Origin: Actinomycetes bacterium
Lineage (GTDB): Bacteria; Actinomycetota; Actinomycetes; Propionibacteriales; Propionibacteriaceae
Direction: 5' to 3'
DNA: 64,000 nucleotides
NCBI GenBank assembly: GCA_023443125.1
Contig: JAEZVO010000027.1
Coordinates: 11,012-75,011, forward strand
In this document: in pieces, positions 9,716 to 19,176 of the stretch
Layout of the letters: every line of letters starts with the position of its first letter
Numbering within the stretch: the first letter of the stretch is position 1
Made by a program: the position numbers and the translations under genes
The notes under the pieces: model-generated
The model's database searches: none
What the model was told of the DNA's origin: nothing
The model's input: only the letters and a program-made list of their open reading frames with translations

Positions 9716-11188
9716 TCAGTCGAGATAGTCGCGGAGCACCTGGGAGCGGGACGGATGCCGCAGCTTGCTCATGGTCTTCGACTCGATCTGGCGAATGCGC
9801 TCGCGAGTGACCCCGTAGACCTTGCCGATTTCGTCGAGCGTCTTGGGCTGGCCATCGGTGAGGCCAAAGCGCATGCTCACGACGCCGGCTTCGCGTTCAG
9901 AGAGCGTGTCGAGCACGTCGTTGAGCTGCTCTTGCAGGAGCGTGAAGTTGACCGCATCGGCGGGAACGACCGCCTCGGAGTCTTCAATGAGATCGCCGAA
10001 CTCGGAGTCGCCGTCCTCGCCGAGAGGGGTGTGCAGAGAGATGGGCTCTCGCCCGTACTTCTGTACTTCGACGACCTTTTCGGGAGTCATATCGAGCTCT
10101 TCTGCCAGCTCCTCCGGGGTGGGTTCGCGGCCCAAGTCTTGAAGCATCTGGCGCTGCACGCGGGCGAGCTTGTTGATGACTTCCACCATGTGCACGGGGA
10201 TGCGAATGGTTCGCGCCTGGTCAGCCATGGCGCGGGTGATGGCCTGCTTAATCCACCACGTGGCGTAGGTGGAGAACTTGTACCCCTTGGTGTAGTCGAA
10301 CTTCTCGACAGCGCGGATAAGGCCGAGGTTGCCTTCCTGAATGAGATCGAGGAAGAGCATCCCGCGCCCCGTGTACCGCTTCGCCAGCGAGACCACGAGC
10401 CGCAAGTTGGCTTCGAGAAGGTGGTTCTTCGCGTTCCGGCCGTCTTCCTGGATCCAGATGTAATCCTCGACGTCGTCGGCTTTCACAGGGTTCTCTTCGT
10501 CGGCGAGCGCCTCCTCCGCGAACAGGCCGGCCTCGATGCGCTTTGCGAGTTCGACCTCTTCGACGGCGTTGAGCAGCGCGACTTTACCGATCTGCTTCAG
10601 GTAGTCCTTCACGGGGTCGGCAGTGGCGCCTGCAGACACAACCTGCTGTTCGGGCTCGTCGGCGTCGTCGGAATCGGAGAGCGCGAAGCCCTCTTCATCG
10701 ACGAGCTCCTTCTCGTCCTTGGCTTCTTCCTGCTCGTTGAACGTGGACTCGTCGACGTCGTCGAGCGAACGGCGCTTACCGCCGACGGTCATGACGATGT
10801 GGTCGCCGTCCTTGTCAGCCTTCGAGATGTGCACCTCGCCGGCAGCCACCTGAGCGATGGTCGGTTCTGTCACCTCGTCGGCTGCCTTCTTCGTGCTCTT
10901 GGCACGACGTGTCGTCGTCTTCTTGGCCGCCGGCTTCGTGGTGGTCTTCGACGCTGACTTCGCTTCGCTCGCCCCAGTCTTGGGCTCCGCCTTCTTGGCA
11001 GCCGTGGTGGGCTTCTTTGTCGCGGTACTCGTTTTCTTGGCTGCCGTGGTGGTCTTCTTCGCCGCGGTGCTGGCGCGTGTCGTCGTCGACGTCTTCTTGG
11101 AGCGTGTCGACTGCGTGGTGGTCTTCTTGTCAGGGGCGTCGCTAGCCTCCGCAGCCGAGTTGCTCGGGTTTTTGCGGGTTTCTGCCAC
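9716..11188 (-). CDS. sigA: Primary RNA polymerase sigma factor SigA (RpoD/HrdB type)
   Basis: 490-residue group 1 sigma-70 factor directing housekeeping transcription. The first ~110 residues are a basic Ala/Lys/Thr tract with repeated [12 protein letters not shown] units, typical of actinobacterial SigA/HrdB. Region 1.2 follows ([16 protein letters not shown]), then the region 2 core with [17 protein letters not shown] and [15 protein letters not shown], region 3, and region 4 with a helix-turn-helix ending at [20 protein letters not shown]. Start: GTG at 11188 with GGAGGA 6-8 bases upstream; a longer frame continues to 11272 but has no ribosome binding site. It is divergent from sigB with a 209-base intergenic region. 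Confidence 0.95.
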   Translation of the reverse strand: MAETRKNPSNSAAEASDAPDKKTTTQSTRSKKTSTTTRASTAAKKTTTAAKKTSTATKKPTTAAKKAEPKTGASEAKSASKTTTKPAAKKTTTRRAKSTKKAADEVTEPTIAQVAAGEVHISKADKDGDHIVMTVGGKRRSLDDVDESTFNEQEEAKDEKELVDEEGFALSDSDDADEPEQQVVSAGATADPVKDYLKQIGKVALLNAVEEVELAKRIEAGLFAEEALADEENPVKADDVEDYIWIQEDGRNAKNHLLEANLRLVVSLAKRYTGRGMLFLDLIQEGNLGLIRAVEKFDYTKGYKFSTYATWWIKQAITRAMADQARTIRIPVHMVEVINKLARVQRQMLQDLGREPTPEELAEELDMTPEKVVEVQKYGREPISLHTPLGEDGDSEFGDLIEDSEAVVPADAVNFTLLQEQLNDVLDTLSEREAGVVSMRFGLTDGQPKTLDEIGKVYGVTRERIRQIESKTMSKLRHPSRSQVLRDYLD

Positions 11189-11338
11189 GTTCTTCCTCCG
11201 ATAATTGGGCACGCCACGGGCCGGTGTAGTCAAGGGACGCGCCGTCCATACTTGCACGGGCAACGAGCACATGCAAACGGACTGCGCGACGGCGTTACAG
11301 ATCCATCTTTACACGCACGGAAAAATCTTCGCTCTTTC

Positions 11339-11365
11339 GGGAACTTCTCCGCCGTCCACAGCGTT
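11339..11365 (+). promoter_or_regulatory. ECF-type (SigE/SigH/SigR-like) promoter of sigB
   Basis: GGGAAC (11339-11344) is followed by CGTTG at 11362, that is GGAAC-N17-CGTT (or GGAAC-N18-GTT). This matches the consensus of the stress ECF sigma factors SigE/SigH in mycobacteria and SigR in streptomycetes. The predicted start near 11372 lies about 25 bases before the sigB TTG codon. Confidence 0.6.
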
Positions 11366-11397
11366 GTTACCTATAGACGGCTGCGAAAGGAGTCACA

Positions 11398-12324
11398 TTG
11401 AGCACCGCACGACGCCAAGCCGAAGGTATTGACGGCAAAGACACCATCGGTCAGTACCTGGATGAGATCGCCAAGACGCCGCTGCTCAGCGCGGTGGAAG
11501 AGGTTGAGCTCTCCAAGCAAATCGAAGCCGGCATGTTCACCAGCAAGATTCTCGAAGGCGAAATTGAGAACCCGTCTGATGCCACCGACGACGAGCTTCG
11601 CGAGATCGCGGAGGACGGCGAGGCCGCACTTCGCCGGTTCGTGAAATCCAACCTGCGCCTGGTCGTTTCTATCGCCCGCAAGTATGGGCGTGCGCAGATG
11701 CCACTGCTGGACCTCATTCAGGAAGGCAACACCGGCCTCATCCGCGCTGTCGAGAAGTTCGACTACACCAAGGGTTTCAAGTTCTCCACCTACGCGACGT
11801 GGTGGGTCCGCCAGGCCATCTCCCGTGGAGTTGCGCAACAGGCCCGAATCGTACGCCTGCCAGTGCACGTCGCTGAACAGGTCAACCAGGTATCCGCTGT
11901 GCGCCGCACGCTCGAGCGCCAGCTCGGACGCGAACCAGAAATCGAAGAGATTGCCGACGAGCTCGGCCTCGAAGAAGAACGTGTCGTCGACCTGGTTCGT
12001 TGGTCACGCGAGCACGTTTCGCTCGACGCCCCCGTTGACACCGACGGCGACACCTCGCTCGGCGACTTGATCGCCCGCGACGTCGCTCCCGGCCCCGACG
12101 AGGTAGTACTCGACGTGGAAGACCGCGCCCGTATTGAGGAGATGCTCGAGGGTCTCGACGAGCGTTCACAGGACGTCGTTCGTCGTCGCTACGGTCTCCT
12201 CGACGGCCGTCAGGCAAAGCTCGCCGATATCGGTTCCCACTGGGGCATCACGGCTGAGCGTGTCCGCCAGATCGAGCGTCTGGCACTCGCGAAGATGCGC
12301 GAGCGCGTCGGCCTCGCCGCCTAA
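11398..12324 (+). CDS. sigB: Principal-like (group 2) RNA polymerase sigma factor SigB
   Basis: 308-residue sigma-70 factor without the long basic N-terminus of SigA, as usual for actinobacterial SigB, which serves in stress and stationary phase. Region 1.2 is YLDEIAKTPLLSAVEEVEL; region 2 has NLRLVVSIARKYGRAQMPLLD and [16 protein letters not shown]; region 4 ends with the helix-turn-helix WGITAERVRQIERLALAK. The start is TTG at 11398, with GAAAGGAG 5 bases upstream deciding the choice. Its own ECF-type promoter lies upstream, and a strong bidirectional terminator follows 8 bases after the stop. The divergent position to sigA is characteristic. Confidence 0.92.
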   Translation: MSTARRQAEGIDGKDTIGQYLDEIAKTPLLSAVEEVELSKQIEAGMFTSKILEGEIENPSDATDDELREIAEDGEAALRRFVKSNLRLVVSIARKYGRAQMPLLDLIQEGNTGLIRAVEKFDYTKGFKFSTYATWWVRQAISRGVAQQARIVRLPVHVAEQVNQVSAVRRTLERQLGREPEIEEIADELGLEEERVVDLVRWSREHVSLDAPVDTDGDTSLGDLIARDVAPGPDEVVLDVEDRARIEEMLEGLDERSQDVVRRRYGLLDGRQAKLADIGSHWGITAERVRQIERLALAKMRERVGLAA

Positions 12325-12331
12325 CGACAAC

Positions 12332-12376
12332 ACAACAATCGCCCCGGAACTCCCCACAGTTCCGGGGCGATGTTGT
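12332..12376. terminator. Bidirectional rho-independent terminator between sigB and tesB
   Basis: Near-perfect hairpin: 20-base left arm (12332-12351, one bulged A) paired with the right arm 12358-12376 around a CCCCAC loop. It lies between the convergent stops of sigB and the thioesterase gene and can serve both. Confidence 0.85.
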
Positions 12377-12378
12377 AT

Positions 12379-13218
12379 TCAACGAACTCGAATAAGCCCT
12401 TCTTGCCCACATGATGCGATGGTGACGCCATTTTGATAGAGCCGGCCACGACAGAATCCGCGGGCGCCTGCCGCCGACGGTGAGATCATGTCGTACAAGA
12501 TCCACTCGTCGGTGCGTACCGGGCGGTGGAACCACATGCTGTGGTCGATCGAAGCAGCCTGCAGATTGGGCGACGTGATCTGCACCTTGTGCGGCACCAG
12601 CGTCGTGCTGAGCAAGGTGATGTCCGACAGGTACGCGAGCACTGCATTGTTCAGCAGTGGGTCTGGTGGCATCGTCGACTTCGTGCGCACCCAGGCGCGC
12701 ATCGTCGCTCCCAGATAGTTTTCTTGCGGCGGAGTGGCCAGACGTACATCCAGTGCGTCCCACTCCGAAAGCATTTCTGCGTGCGAACCGAACTGCTCCT
12801 CGAGGACACTTCTGAGCGCGGGGGCCTCGTCGGGAGGTAACACGTTGTCCCGCGGCTGCTGAGCGCTGTGCTCAAGGCCCGCTTCAGATTCGTGGAAAGA
12901 CGCGTTGAGCTGGAAGATCATCCGCCCGTCCTGCTTCGTCACTACCCTGCGAGTGCTGAACGTACCGCCGTCGCGGAGGCGCTCCACCTCGAAATGCAGC
13001 GGTGAATCTGGAGAGCCGCCGCGCAAGAAATAGGCATTGAGGGAATGCACGACGCGCTCTGGGGAGACCGTGCGTGCTGCGGCGACGAGGGTCTGCGCGA
13101 GCACCTGCCCGCCGAAGAGTCGCTGGAAGTAGGTGTCCGGCTGTGGGCCCTCCCACACGTCCTCATCGATCTGGTGAATATCAAACAGCGATAGTAGTCC
13201 TGCAACATCTTTTGGCAC
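12379..13218 (-). CDS. tesB: Acyl-CoA thioesterase II (TesB family, double hot-dog)
   Basis: Hydrolyses acyl-CoA to free fatty acid and CoA in the cytosol. 279 residues from the GTG at 13218, matching the usual TesB length and N-terminus (VPKDVAGLLSLFDIHQIDED). Diagnostic stretches are FQRLFGGQVLAQTL in the first hot-dog domain and SIDHSMWFHRPVRTDEWILYD in the second, which carries the family's active-site Asp (IDHS). The frame stays open to a GTG at 13254, but that lies directly behind the hairpin at 13257-13285, so the shorter start is preferred; GGGAG some 15 bases upstream is the only ribosome binding candidate. Transcribed alone from behind the lipoprotein gene. Confidence 0.88.
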   Translation of the reverse strand: MPKDVAGLLSLFDIHQIDEDVWEGPQPDTYFQRLFGGQVLAQTLVAAARTVSPERVVHSLNAYFLRGGSPDSPLHFEVERLRDGGTFSTRRVVTKQDGRMIFQLNASFHESEAGLEHSAQQPRDNVLPPDEAPALRSVLEEQFGSHAEMLSEWDALDVRLATPPQENYLGATMRAWVRTKSTMPPDPLLNNAVLAYLSDITLLSTTLVPHKVQITSPNLQAASIDHSMWFHRPVRTDEWILYDMISPSAAGARGFCRGRLYQNGVTIASCGQEGLIRVR

Positions 13219-13256
13219 TCCCCCATCATGGCACTCCCAGGGGCGGAACAGCACAA

Positions 13257-13285
13257 CCCCGCACGCAACGAATCTGCGTGCGGGG
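13257..13285. terminator. Terminator hairpin after the lipoprotein gene
   Basis: Perfect 11-bp stem (CCCCGCACGCA with TGCGTGCGGGG) and a 7-base loop. It lies 25 bases after the stop of the minus-strand lipoprotein gene and before tesB. The following T-run is short on the minus strand. Confidence 0.75.
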
Positions 13286-13310
13286 TTGAGCTGACGTGGC
13301 TACGCAAATG

Positions 13311-14114
13311 TCACTGCGCTGCAGCAATCGCCTCCGTGAGCAGCTTCTCAGCGTCACCAGGGGTGGCGGCGCCTTCCTTACCAGTGAGTGCAACGTTGAT
13401 GAACAGATTGCCTCGGGCGGCCTGGCCGTTAAACGACACCTGCTTCACACCTCCGAGGTCCACAACATTCTCAATGACATGCGCAACATCGGCACCTTCC
13501 ACGGACGGCGCATCGTGCACCTTGATGGTGGCCGGGAACGTTTGTTCGCCTTCGCCGATAGTGATCTGCGGGCACTTCTCGGACATGGCGCGCGCATCTT
13601 CGACGAGCGGCCCGGCTTCCTGCCCGAACTGGGCCACAGCGATGCTGGTGCTGCTGCCCGCCTTCGTATCCACGGCTGCAGCTCCACCCCACACGGCGTT
13701 ATTCAACAGTTCCGGATCCTGCTGCGCACCCAACACGGTGTTGCACTCAGCAGGCTCCACCTGCAACTGGCTGAGCATCTTCTTGGCTTGTTCCGGATCG
13801 AACATTTCCGCGGGGATTTCCTCTGCGTCCTCGTGTTTCGCCAGGAAGTCATCGACCACCGCACGTCCTGCCTCGTCGAGCGCGGGCGCCGTCGGCTCTG
13901 GGCTCTGCGCAGGAGACTCCTCGCCACCGGACGTGTTGTCTTCGGTCTGCTCCGGCGTCGAAGACTCTTCCTCCTCGGGCTGCTCGGAGGTTGCCTGCTC
14001 CGTCGCAGAAGCTGCCGAATCTGAAAATTCAGGCTTGGCGCTGTCACCGTTCCCACAGCCCGTGAGTCCGAGGGCAAGAGCAACGAACACTGCCCCAGCG
14101 AGCTTTAGCTTCAT
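13311..14114 (-). CDS. Secreted lipoprotein of unknown function
   Basis: 267-residue predicted lipoprotein. The signal peptide begins MKLKLAGAVFVALALG and ends in the lipobox LTGC (Cys about residue 20), so lipid attachment by Lgt and anchoring on the outer face of the membrane are expected. A long acidic, Glu/Ser/Thr/Pro-rich linker (about residues 25-75) leads to a C-terminal domain of about 190 residues with a DUF3558-like feel: one Cys near CNTVLG, a second in SEKCPQITIG, and a C-terminal helix LLTEAIAAAQ. The start at ATG 14114 has AAGGA upstream; seven further residues could be read to 14135 but would spoil the signal peptide. It ends in its own terminator. I do not assign a function. 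Confidence 0.85.
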   Translation of the reverse strand: MKLKLAGAVFVALALGLTGCGNGDSAKPEFSDSAASATEQATSEQPEEEESSTPEQTEDNTSGGEESPAQSPEPTAPALDEAGRAVVDDFLAKHEDAEEIPAEMFDPEQAKKMLSQLQVEPAECNTVLGAQQDPELLNNAVWGGAAAVDTKAGSSTSIAVAQFGQEAGPLVEDARAMSEKCPQITIGEGEQTFPATIKVHDAPSVEGADVAHVIENVVDLGGVKQVSFNGQAARGNLFINVALTGKEGAATPGDAEKLLTEAIAAAQ

Positions 14115-14167
14115 CTCAGGTCCTTCCCAAACCAATGTGTTCTATCCAGGGTAATGGCCAATCAAGA

Positions 14168-17100
14168 TCATTTGCTGCGAGCCGCCTGCATGGCTTTTCG
14201 AATTCTCTTCGCCGACACCGGCAGTGACGTGCGCAATTGCTGGGCAAACACGCTCACTCTGAGCTCCTCCAGAAGGAACGCAATCTCCTCTACCTCGGGC
14301 CGTAGCGGGCCGGGCGGTTCCGCGTCGGTGAGGGCTGCGTATTCGTCCTCGAGCTCTTCAATCTGCAATGCCTCACGCGAGTCGCGAGCAGGATTCGCCA
14401 GCGCCGACTGCACACGGACCGCCGCCGCCTCGCAGTACCGCGGCAAGTGACTGAGCCACGGATCGGGCGTGAACGACAGGAAATTGGTGAACAGCAGGTT
14501 GTCGAGCTGCGTCGTAACATCAACGCGTACGGGGTGGTCGTCGGGGAACGACGCCAGTGCGAGTCGGGTTCTGGTGGCGGCGGTGAGAGCCTCGGCGGCG
14601 ATCGACACCACCTTCTGGGTGCGCTCCGCCTGGTCTTGACGCACCTCCACCGCCACCCGTTCGAACGTATCGCGGTCGCGCACCGCGAGGGCCGGGCCGT
14701 GCGTCTCGGCGAGCTGTTCGCTCGCTTTGAGCCAAGCATCGGCGAGGAGATCGGGAACGCTCGGATAGGGAGAATCGGCCAGGGCCAGCTTCTCTGTCCT
14801 CGTGAGATGCGCCACCACCCACTTCGTGGGGTTGGGGTTCACGAGGGTGAGGAGCCGACGTAGCCCCAGGACATGCGCCCGCTCGGCTTTCTGCTTAGTT
14901 TCCGCGACGGTAACCCCCACCGTCGTGCCTTCATCTGCGAGCGACGGATACCCGGTCACGCCCTTACCCAGGCTGGTGGTCGTGGGGATCGGTGGGAACA
15001 CCCATGACGTGGCTCCCGACTGGGCGATGCCATCGGCTGCTTTCGTGAGCTTCTTCGCCACCTTCTGGGAGAGCTTCGTCTGCAACTCTTCGAGGTCGTC
15101 GCCGCGAGCAACCTCCTTGCCATCGTCGGTGACGATGAACGTCGGTTTGAGATGGCTGGGAATGGAATCCACGCGCCACGCATCGGCGTCGATGGGGACG
15201 CCCGTGAGCGTGGTGAGCGCTCGGCCGAGGGTTTGGGTGATACTCCCCTGCCCCAGCTCCTTGCGTTGTTCGAGCAATTCGAGGGCACGTCTAGCGAAGT
15301 CGGGGGCGGGTACGAAATTCGTGCGGGTCTGCTTCGGCAACGAGCGGATGAGTTCCGTGGCCAGCTCCTGGCGCAGCCCCGGCACAAGCCAGGAGAACGG
15401 CTCTGGAGCCAGCCCTGCGAGCTGTTCCATGCGGATGGTGATGGTGGCCCCATCGTCTTTGCGTCCCGGTTGGAAGACATACCGCACCGGGAGCTTCGTC
15501 GGCCCGACGGTGAAATGCTCGGGGAAATCGGAGGGCTTGAGCTTAGCGTCGTCGGCGATGCAATCTTCCGCACTCAACGTTGGCCACTGTTCCTTGGGTG
15601 TCGAACGTAGCCACTTGTCTAGCGTGGAGCCGGAGAGCACGTGTTCGGGGAGGCTGCGGTCGTAAAAGGCGTACAACGCGTCGTCGGAGATGAGGAGGTC
15701 GGGGCGGCGCATCCGGTCGGTGAGCTGCTCCGCGCGTTGGAGAGCTTTCTTGTTGGCGCTGACCAGCGGGTTGCGCGTCTGCCAGGCTCCTTCCACCAGT
15801 GCGCTGTGAATGAAGATGTCGCGTGCCTCCGCAGGGTGGTTTCGCGCGTAATTCGTGGTGCGCCCGGCGATGAGCGGCACCCCGAACAGCGTGACTCGTT
15901 CGCTGGCCACCACCGTCGCGGTGCGTTGCGCGAAGCGGGGCTCGGAGAGCGTCTTCGTCACGAGTGGCCCGGCGATCTGCTCAACCCACTCGGCGTTCAC
16001 TGCGGCGACAGTGCGCGCCCATAGCCTGCTCGTTTCTACGAGTTCGAAGGCAACAACCAGCGGCGGGGTCGCCTTGGCGAGGCATGATCCTGGCTGAATA
16101 GCGAAGTGCGTGCCGCGTGCGCCAAGGTACTCCCGCAGTGGCCGGCGTTTGCCGCGCTCGGGCTTGGTCTTCTCCGGTTCAATGAGCCCAACGTTGGACA
16201 GCATCCCTGACAGGAGAGATTTGAGCACCTCCGGCATGGCGCCTTCACCGTCGATGGGAAGCCCGAGGTCTCTCGCCACTTCCTTGAGCTGACTCACGAG
16301 ATCTTCCCATTCGCGGAAGCGCACGAAGTTGAGGAATTCATCGCGGCAGAGCCGTCGGAATTGGTTGCCGGAGAGCGCCCGGCGTTGTCTTCGCAGATAG
16401 CCCCACAGGTTGAGTAGCACCTCGAAGTCGCCGCCCTCCGGGGCCTTCTTGCGCTCGTCCTCCCCGCTGTTCCAGAAGCGGCGGTGCAACTCGTCGGCTT
16501 TCTGTTGATGCTCGAGGGGACGTTCCCGGATATCTGGGATGGTGAGGCCTGCGACGAGCACCAGCACCTGCCGGAGACACCCGCGTCGTGCCCCCTCGAT
16601 AATCATGCGCCCAAGACGGGGATCCACGGGCATGCGTGCCAGTTGGTGCCCGACCTTGGTGAGGCGCACCTGCTCACCACGCACACGCTGCTTGAGCGCG
16701 CCGAGTTCTTCAAGGACGCGAATGCCGTCGTTAATTTGGCTCGTCACCGGCGCTTCGATGAACGGAAAGCGCTGAATGTCGCCCAGCCCCGCTTGGGCCA
16801 TGAGCAGAATGACGGTGGCGAGGTTCGTACGCAGAATCTCGGGGTCGGAGAACTCCGGTCTGGAGAGGAAGTCCTCCTCGGAATACAGGCGCACCGCCAC
16901 GCCTGGTCCGATACGTCCGCATCGACCGGCACGCTGATTCGCTGAGGCCTGGCTGATGCGCTCGATGGGGAGTCGCTGTACTTTGGTGCGCGCCGAGTAG
17001 CGCGAGATGCGAGCGGTGCCCGCGTCGATCACGTACCGAATGCCTGGGACGGTCACCGACGTCTCGGCAACGTTCGTCGCCAGCACTACCCGCCGTAACG

Positions 17101-17896
17101 AATGGGGTTGGAACACCCGCGACTGGTCGCCCGCTGACAGCCTGCCAAACAATGGCACCGTCTCCACTCCGTGCAGCCCGAGCCCGTCGACGGCTTCCTG
17201 CGCATCGCGGATTTCTCGCTCTCCGCTCAAGAACACCAGGACGTCGCCCGTCGACGATTCGCGGATGAGGTCTTGTACGGCTGCGGTGACTTGATCGATC
17301 TCATCCTCGCCCTCAAGCGGCTCGCGGTATCGCACCTCGACGGGGTACGTTCGGCCAGATACTTCCACGACGGGGGCGTCGTCGAAATGCTCCGCGAATC
17401 GGGCGGTATCGATGGTGGCGGAGGTGACGATCACCCGCAGTTCTGGGCGTTTCGGTAGGAGCTGTTTCAGGTAGCCGAGGAGGAAATCGATGTTGAGGCT
17501 GCGTTCGTGCGCCTCGTCGATAATGATGGTGTCGTAACGACGAAGCTGCTTGTCATGGGTGAGTTCGTTCAGCAAAATGCCGTCGGTCATGAGCTTGATC
17601 CGCGTGGCCTTGCTGGCCTTATTCGTGAAGCGAACCTGATAGCCGACGAAATCGCCGAGTTCCTCGTCGCATTCCTGCGCGATGCGCTGCGCTACCGTGC
17701 GTGCCGCGAGGCGTCGGGGCTGGGTGTGGGCGATGCGTTTGCGCCCAGCGAGGAGACAGATCTTCGGCAGCTGGGTGGTTTTACCCGACCCGGTTTCACC
17801 CGCCACCACAACCACCTGGTGGTCCCGAATGAGCTGCGCAATGTGCTCCGCCTCCGCGGCGATGGGAAGGTCGGGCGCGACGGTGAGTGTCGTCAC
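14168..17896 (-). CDS. hrpA: ATP-dependent RNA helicase HrpA (DEAH box)
   Basis: 1242-residue DEAH-box helicase of the HrpA family, which acts in mRNA processing and ribosome rescue in E. coli. Walker A GETGSGKTTQLP (about 33-44), DEAHERSLNIDF (about 130), SAT motif VTSATID, motif VI QRAGRCGRIGPG (about 330), then the HA2/OB-fold domains and the long DUF3418 C-terminus (IAGRTTNYARNHPAEARDIF region). The start is taken as the GTG at 17896, which overlaps the stop of the stress-protein gene as GTGA; an upstream in-frame GTG at 17917 is the alternative. It is the last gene of the YbjN-PNPOx-USP operon, so it is probably made together with those stress proteins. Confidence 0.92.
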   Translation of the reverse strand: MTTLTVAPDLPIAAEAEHIAQLIRDHQVVVVAGETGSGKTTQLPKICLLAGRKRIAHTQPRRLAARTVAQRIAQECDEELGDFVGYQVRFTNKASKATRIKLMTDGILLNELTHDKQLRRYDTIIIDEAHERSLNIDFLLGYLKQLLPKRPELRVIVTSATIDTARFAEHFDDAPVVEVSGRTYPVEVRYREPLEGEDEIDQVTAAVQDLIRESSTGDVLVFLSGEREIRDAQEAVDGLGLHGVETVPLFGRLSAGDQSRVFQPHSLRRVVLATNVAETSVTVPGIRYVIDAGTARISRYSARTKVQRLPIERISQASANQRAGRCGRIGPGVAVRLYSEEDFLSRPEFSDPEILRTNLATVILLMAQAGLGDIQRFPFIEAPVTSQINDGIRVLEELGALKQRVRGEQVRLTKVGHQLARMPVDPRLGRMIIEGARRGCLRQVLVLVAGLTIPDIRERPLEHQQKADELHRRFWNSGEDERKKAPEGGDFEVLLNLWGYLRRQRRALSGNQFRRLCRDEFLNFVRFREWEDLVSQLKEVARDLGLPIDGEGAMPEVLKSLLSGMLSNVGLIEPEKTKPERGKRRPLREYLGARGTHFAIQPGSCLAKATPPLVVAFELVETSRLWARTVAAVNAEWVEQIAGPLVTKTLSEPRFAQRTATVVASERVTLFGVPLIAGRTTNYARNHPAEARDIFIHSALVEGAWQTRNPLVSANKKALQRAEQLTDRMRRPDLLISDDALYAFYDRSLPEHVLSGSTLDKWLRSTPKEQWPTLSAEDCIADDAKLKPSDFPEHFTVGPTKLPVRYVFQPGRKDDGATITIRMEQLAGLAPEPFSWLVPGLRQELATELIRSLPKQTRTNFVPAPDFARRALELLEQRKELGQGSITQTLGRALTTLTGVPIDADAWRVDSIPSHLKPTFIVTDDGKEVARGDDLEELQTKLSQKVAKKLTKAADGIAQSGATSWVFPPIPTTTSLGKGVTGYPSLADEGTTVGVTVAETKQKAERAHVLGLRRLLTLVNPNPTKWVVAHLTRTEKLALADSPYPSVPDLLADAWLKASEQLAETHGPALAVRDRDTFERVAVEVRQDQAERTQKVVSIAAEALTAATRTRLALASFPDDHPVRVDVTTQLDNLLFTNFLSFTPDPWLSHLPRYCEAAAVRVQSALANPARDSREALQIEELEDEYAALTDAEPPGPLRPEVEEIAFLLEELRVSVFAQQLRTSLPVSAKRIRKAMQAARSK

Positions 17897-18759
17897 GCCG
17901 CCACGTACAGCGGACACATCGCGTGAGCCAGCAACCCACGCATCAGCCCACCTACCTGCACACCCGGAATGGCTGAATCCGTGATGCCGAGCACGAGGAG
18001 GTCGTAGCTGTTCGAGCGCGAAACGAGTTCGTTGATGGGGCTATCCGCCACGACGATGATCTCGAAGTCGACATCAGGGTATTGCTCGGCAAGCGGCGCG
18101 GTGAGTGCTTCGATGCCGCCCTTGGCGAACAGAATCTGTTGATCGAGGTCTTCGGGCGAGAGCTTGGGTCCGAAGATTCCCACCGGGGGCTGGATGACGT
18201 GCACAATTTCGAGCTTGGATTTGTGCAGCACCGCCTGCTGGAACCCGGCCTCGAGGGTGGATTTCGAACCGGGGTTGGTGTTAACGGCGACACCGATGGT
18301 CTTCTTATCCCCCACCTCGTCGGGGTTGGCCGCTGAGGAAATCACGACGACGGGGCACGCCGCGCTGGTCACGACGGCCACTGAGGTAGAGCCGACGAAC
18401 ATTCGCTCGAGTCCGGAGGCGGCTCGGCGCCCGAGCACGAGGAGCGACGCAACCTCGGATAAGCGGGTCAGCACGCCACCTGGGGAACCCATGATGACTT
18501 CCGTCCGAACGCGCTCTTCTGGCAGCCCAGCCTCAATAGCACGCTGTCTGGCTACATCGTTCGCGTTCACGCCCGCTTCATGCAGCACCTCCGGGTCGTA
18601 CACCACGCCCCAGGCGCCGGCCATGAGCGTGTCATCAACTGCGTTGGCGAGTAGGAGCTCCGCGCCGGTGAGCAGCGCGATACCAGCGCCGTATCGCACG
18701 GCGCGGAGCGCGTCGTCGCTGCCGTCGACGCCGACGACGATCAGGTCATGTTCACTCAT
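17893..18759 (-). CDS. Tandem universal stress protein (two UspA domains)
   Basis: 288-residue protein with two UspA folds, residues about 1-145 and 150-288. The first domain has the ATP-binding pattern: VVGVDGSDDA at the start and MGSPGG...FVGSTSVAVV (G-x2-G-x9-G[S/T] type). The second domain lacks a full copy of that pattern, which suggests an asymmetric nucleotide-binding pair as in mycobacterial USPs. Start: ATG at 18759 with GGAGA upstream, overlapping the preceding gene by 8 bases. The stop overlaps hrpA. Its place beside a split-barrel flavin-fold protein recalls the dormancy or hypoxia gene sets of other actinobacteria, but that regulon is not shown here. Confidence 0.88.
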   Translation of the reverse strand: MSEHDLIVVGVDGSDDALRAVRYGAGIALLTGAELLLANAVDDTLMAGAWGVVYDPEVLHEAGVNANDVARQRAIEAGLPEERVRTEVIMGSPGGVLTRLSEVASLLVLGRRAASGLERMFVGSTSVAVVTSAACPVVVISSAANPDEVGDKKTIGVAVNTNPGSKSTLEAGFQQAVLHKSKLEIVHVIQPPVGIFGPKLSPEDLDQQILFAKGGIEALTAPLAEQYPDVDFEIIVVADSPINELVSRSNSYDLLVLGITDSAIPGVQVGGLMRGLLAHAMCPLYVAA

Positions 18760-19159
18760 GGTGGTCTCCGATCTTCTTCCCGGACATGGCGCGCCCTGAC
18801 AGGCCGCGTTCGGTGATCATGATGCCGAGGGTGCGTCCGTCGGCAAGCCAGCTGGAGGGCACGGCATCTCGAGGGGCGGGCCCAGTGGTGCCGCGCACGA
18901 GCACGCTCCATCCGTTGGCCACTTCGTCGTCAATGTGGTCAACCTGGAAGGCCACCTCGACGCCTTCCGCGAGCGTGGAGAGCGTCGATGCAGGGCTGGT
19001 GTGGAACACCACGTGGCCGTCGACGAGCCGATAGTTCACCGGCACGATGGTGATCCCATCGTTGCTGTGCCACGCGATGCGCCCATATTCGATCTCTTCG
19101 AGAAGCGCCCTGCACTCGGCCTCGGAGATCTCAGAAAAGTACGCGCCGTCTGAGTCCAT
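18752..19159 (-). CDS. Pyridoxamine 5'-phosphate oxidase-fold protein (flavin-binding-like)
   Basis: 135-residue split beta-barrel protein of the PNPOx-like family. The family usually binds FMN or F420 and acts as a small-molecule reductase; the substrate is unknown. Recognisable stretches are YGRIAWHSND, IVPVNYRLVDGHVVFHTSP (the classic barrel strand pair) and WSVLVRGTTGPA. Start: ATG at 19159 with AAGGTGG upstream; a GTG at 19168 is also in frame. It follows the YbjN-like gene by 17 bases and overlaps the stress protein gene by 8, so the three are one transcript. Calling it PdxH would be wrong: it is too short and lacks the PdxH C-terminus. Confidence 0.82.
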   Translation of the reverse strand: MDSDGAYFSEISEAECRALLEEIEYGRIAWHSNDGITIVPVNYRLVDGHVVFHTSPASTLSTLAEGVEVAFQVDHIDDEVANGWSVLVRGTTGPAPRDAVPSSWLADGRTLGIMITERGLSGRAMSGKKIGDHHE

Positions 19160-19176
19160 AGCGTCCACCTTAACGG

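Noticed and set aside
9755..10957. 400-codon plus-strand frame opposite sigA
   Set aside because: Shadow of the conserved sigma factor; no start signals.
11100..11120. TTGTCAG occurrences inside coding regions (for example sigA, dinG, 62240)
   Set aside because: A 7-base match is expected several times by chance in 64 kb; only copies upstream of genes with N8 and a TANNNT-like hexamer were kept.
10860..11188. Repeated [12 protein letters not shown] units in the SigA N-terminus considered as a separate repeat element
   Set aside because: Such basic Ala/Lys/Thr tracts are normal in actinobacterial SigA/HrdB.
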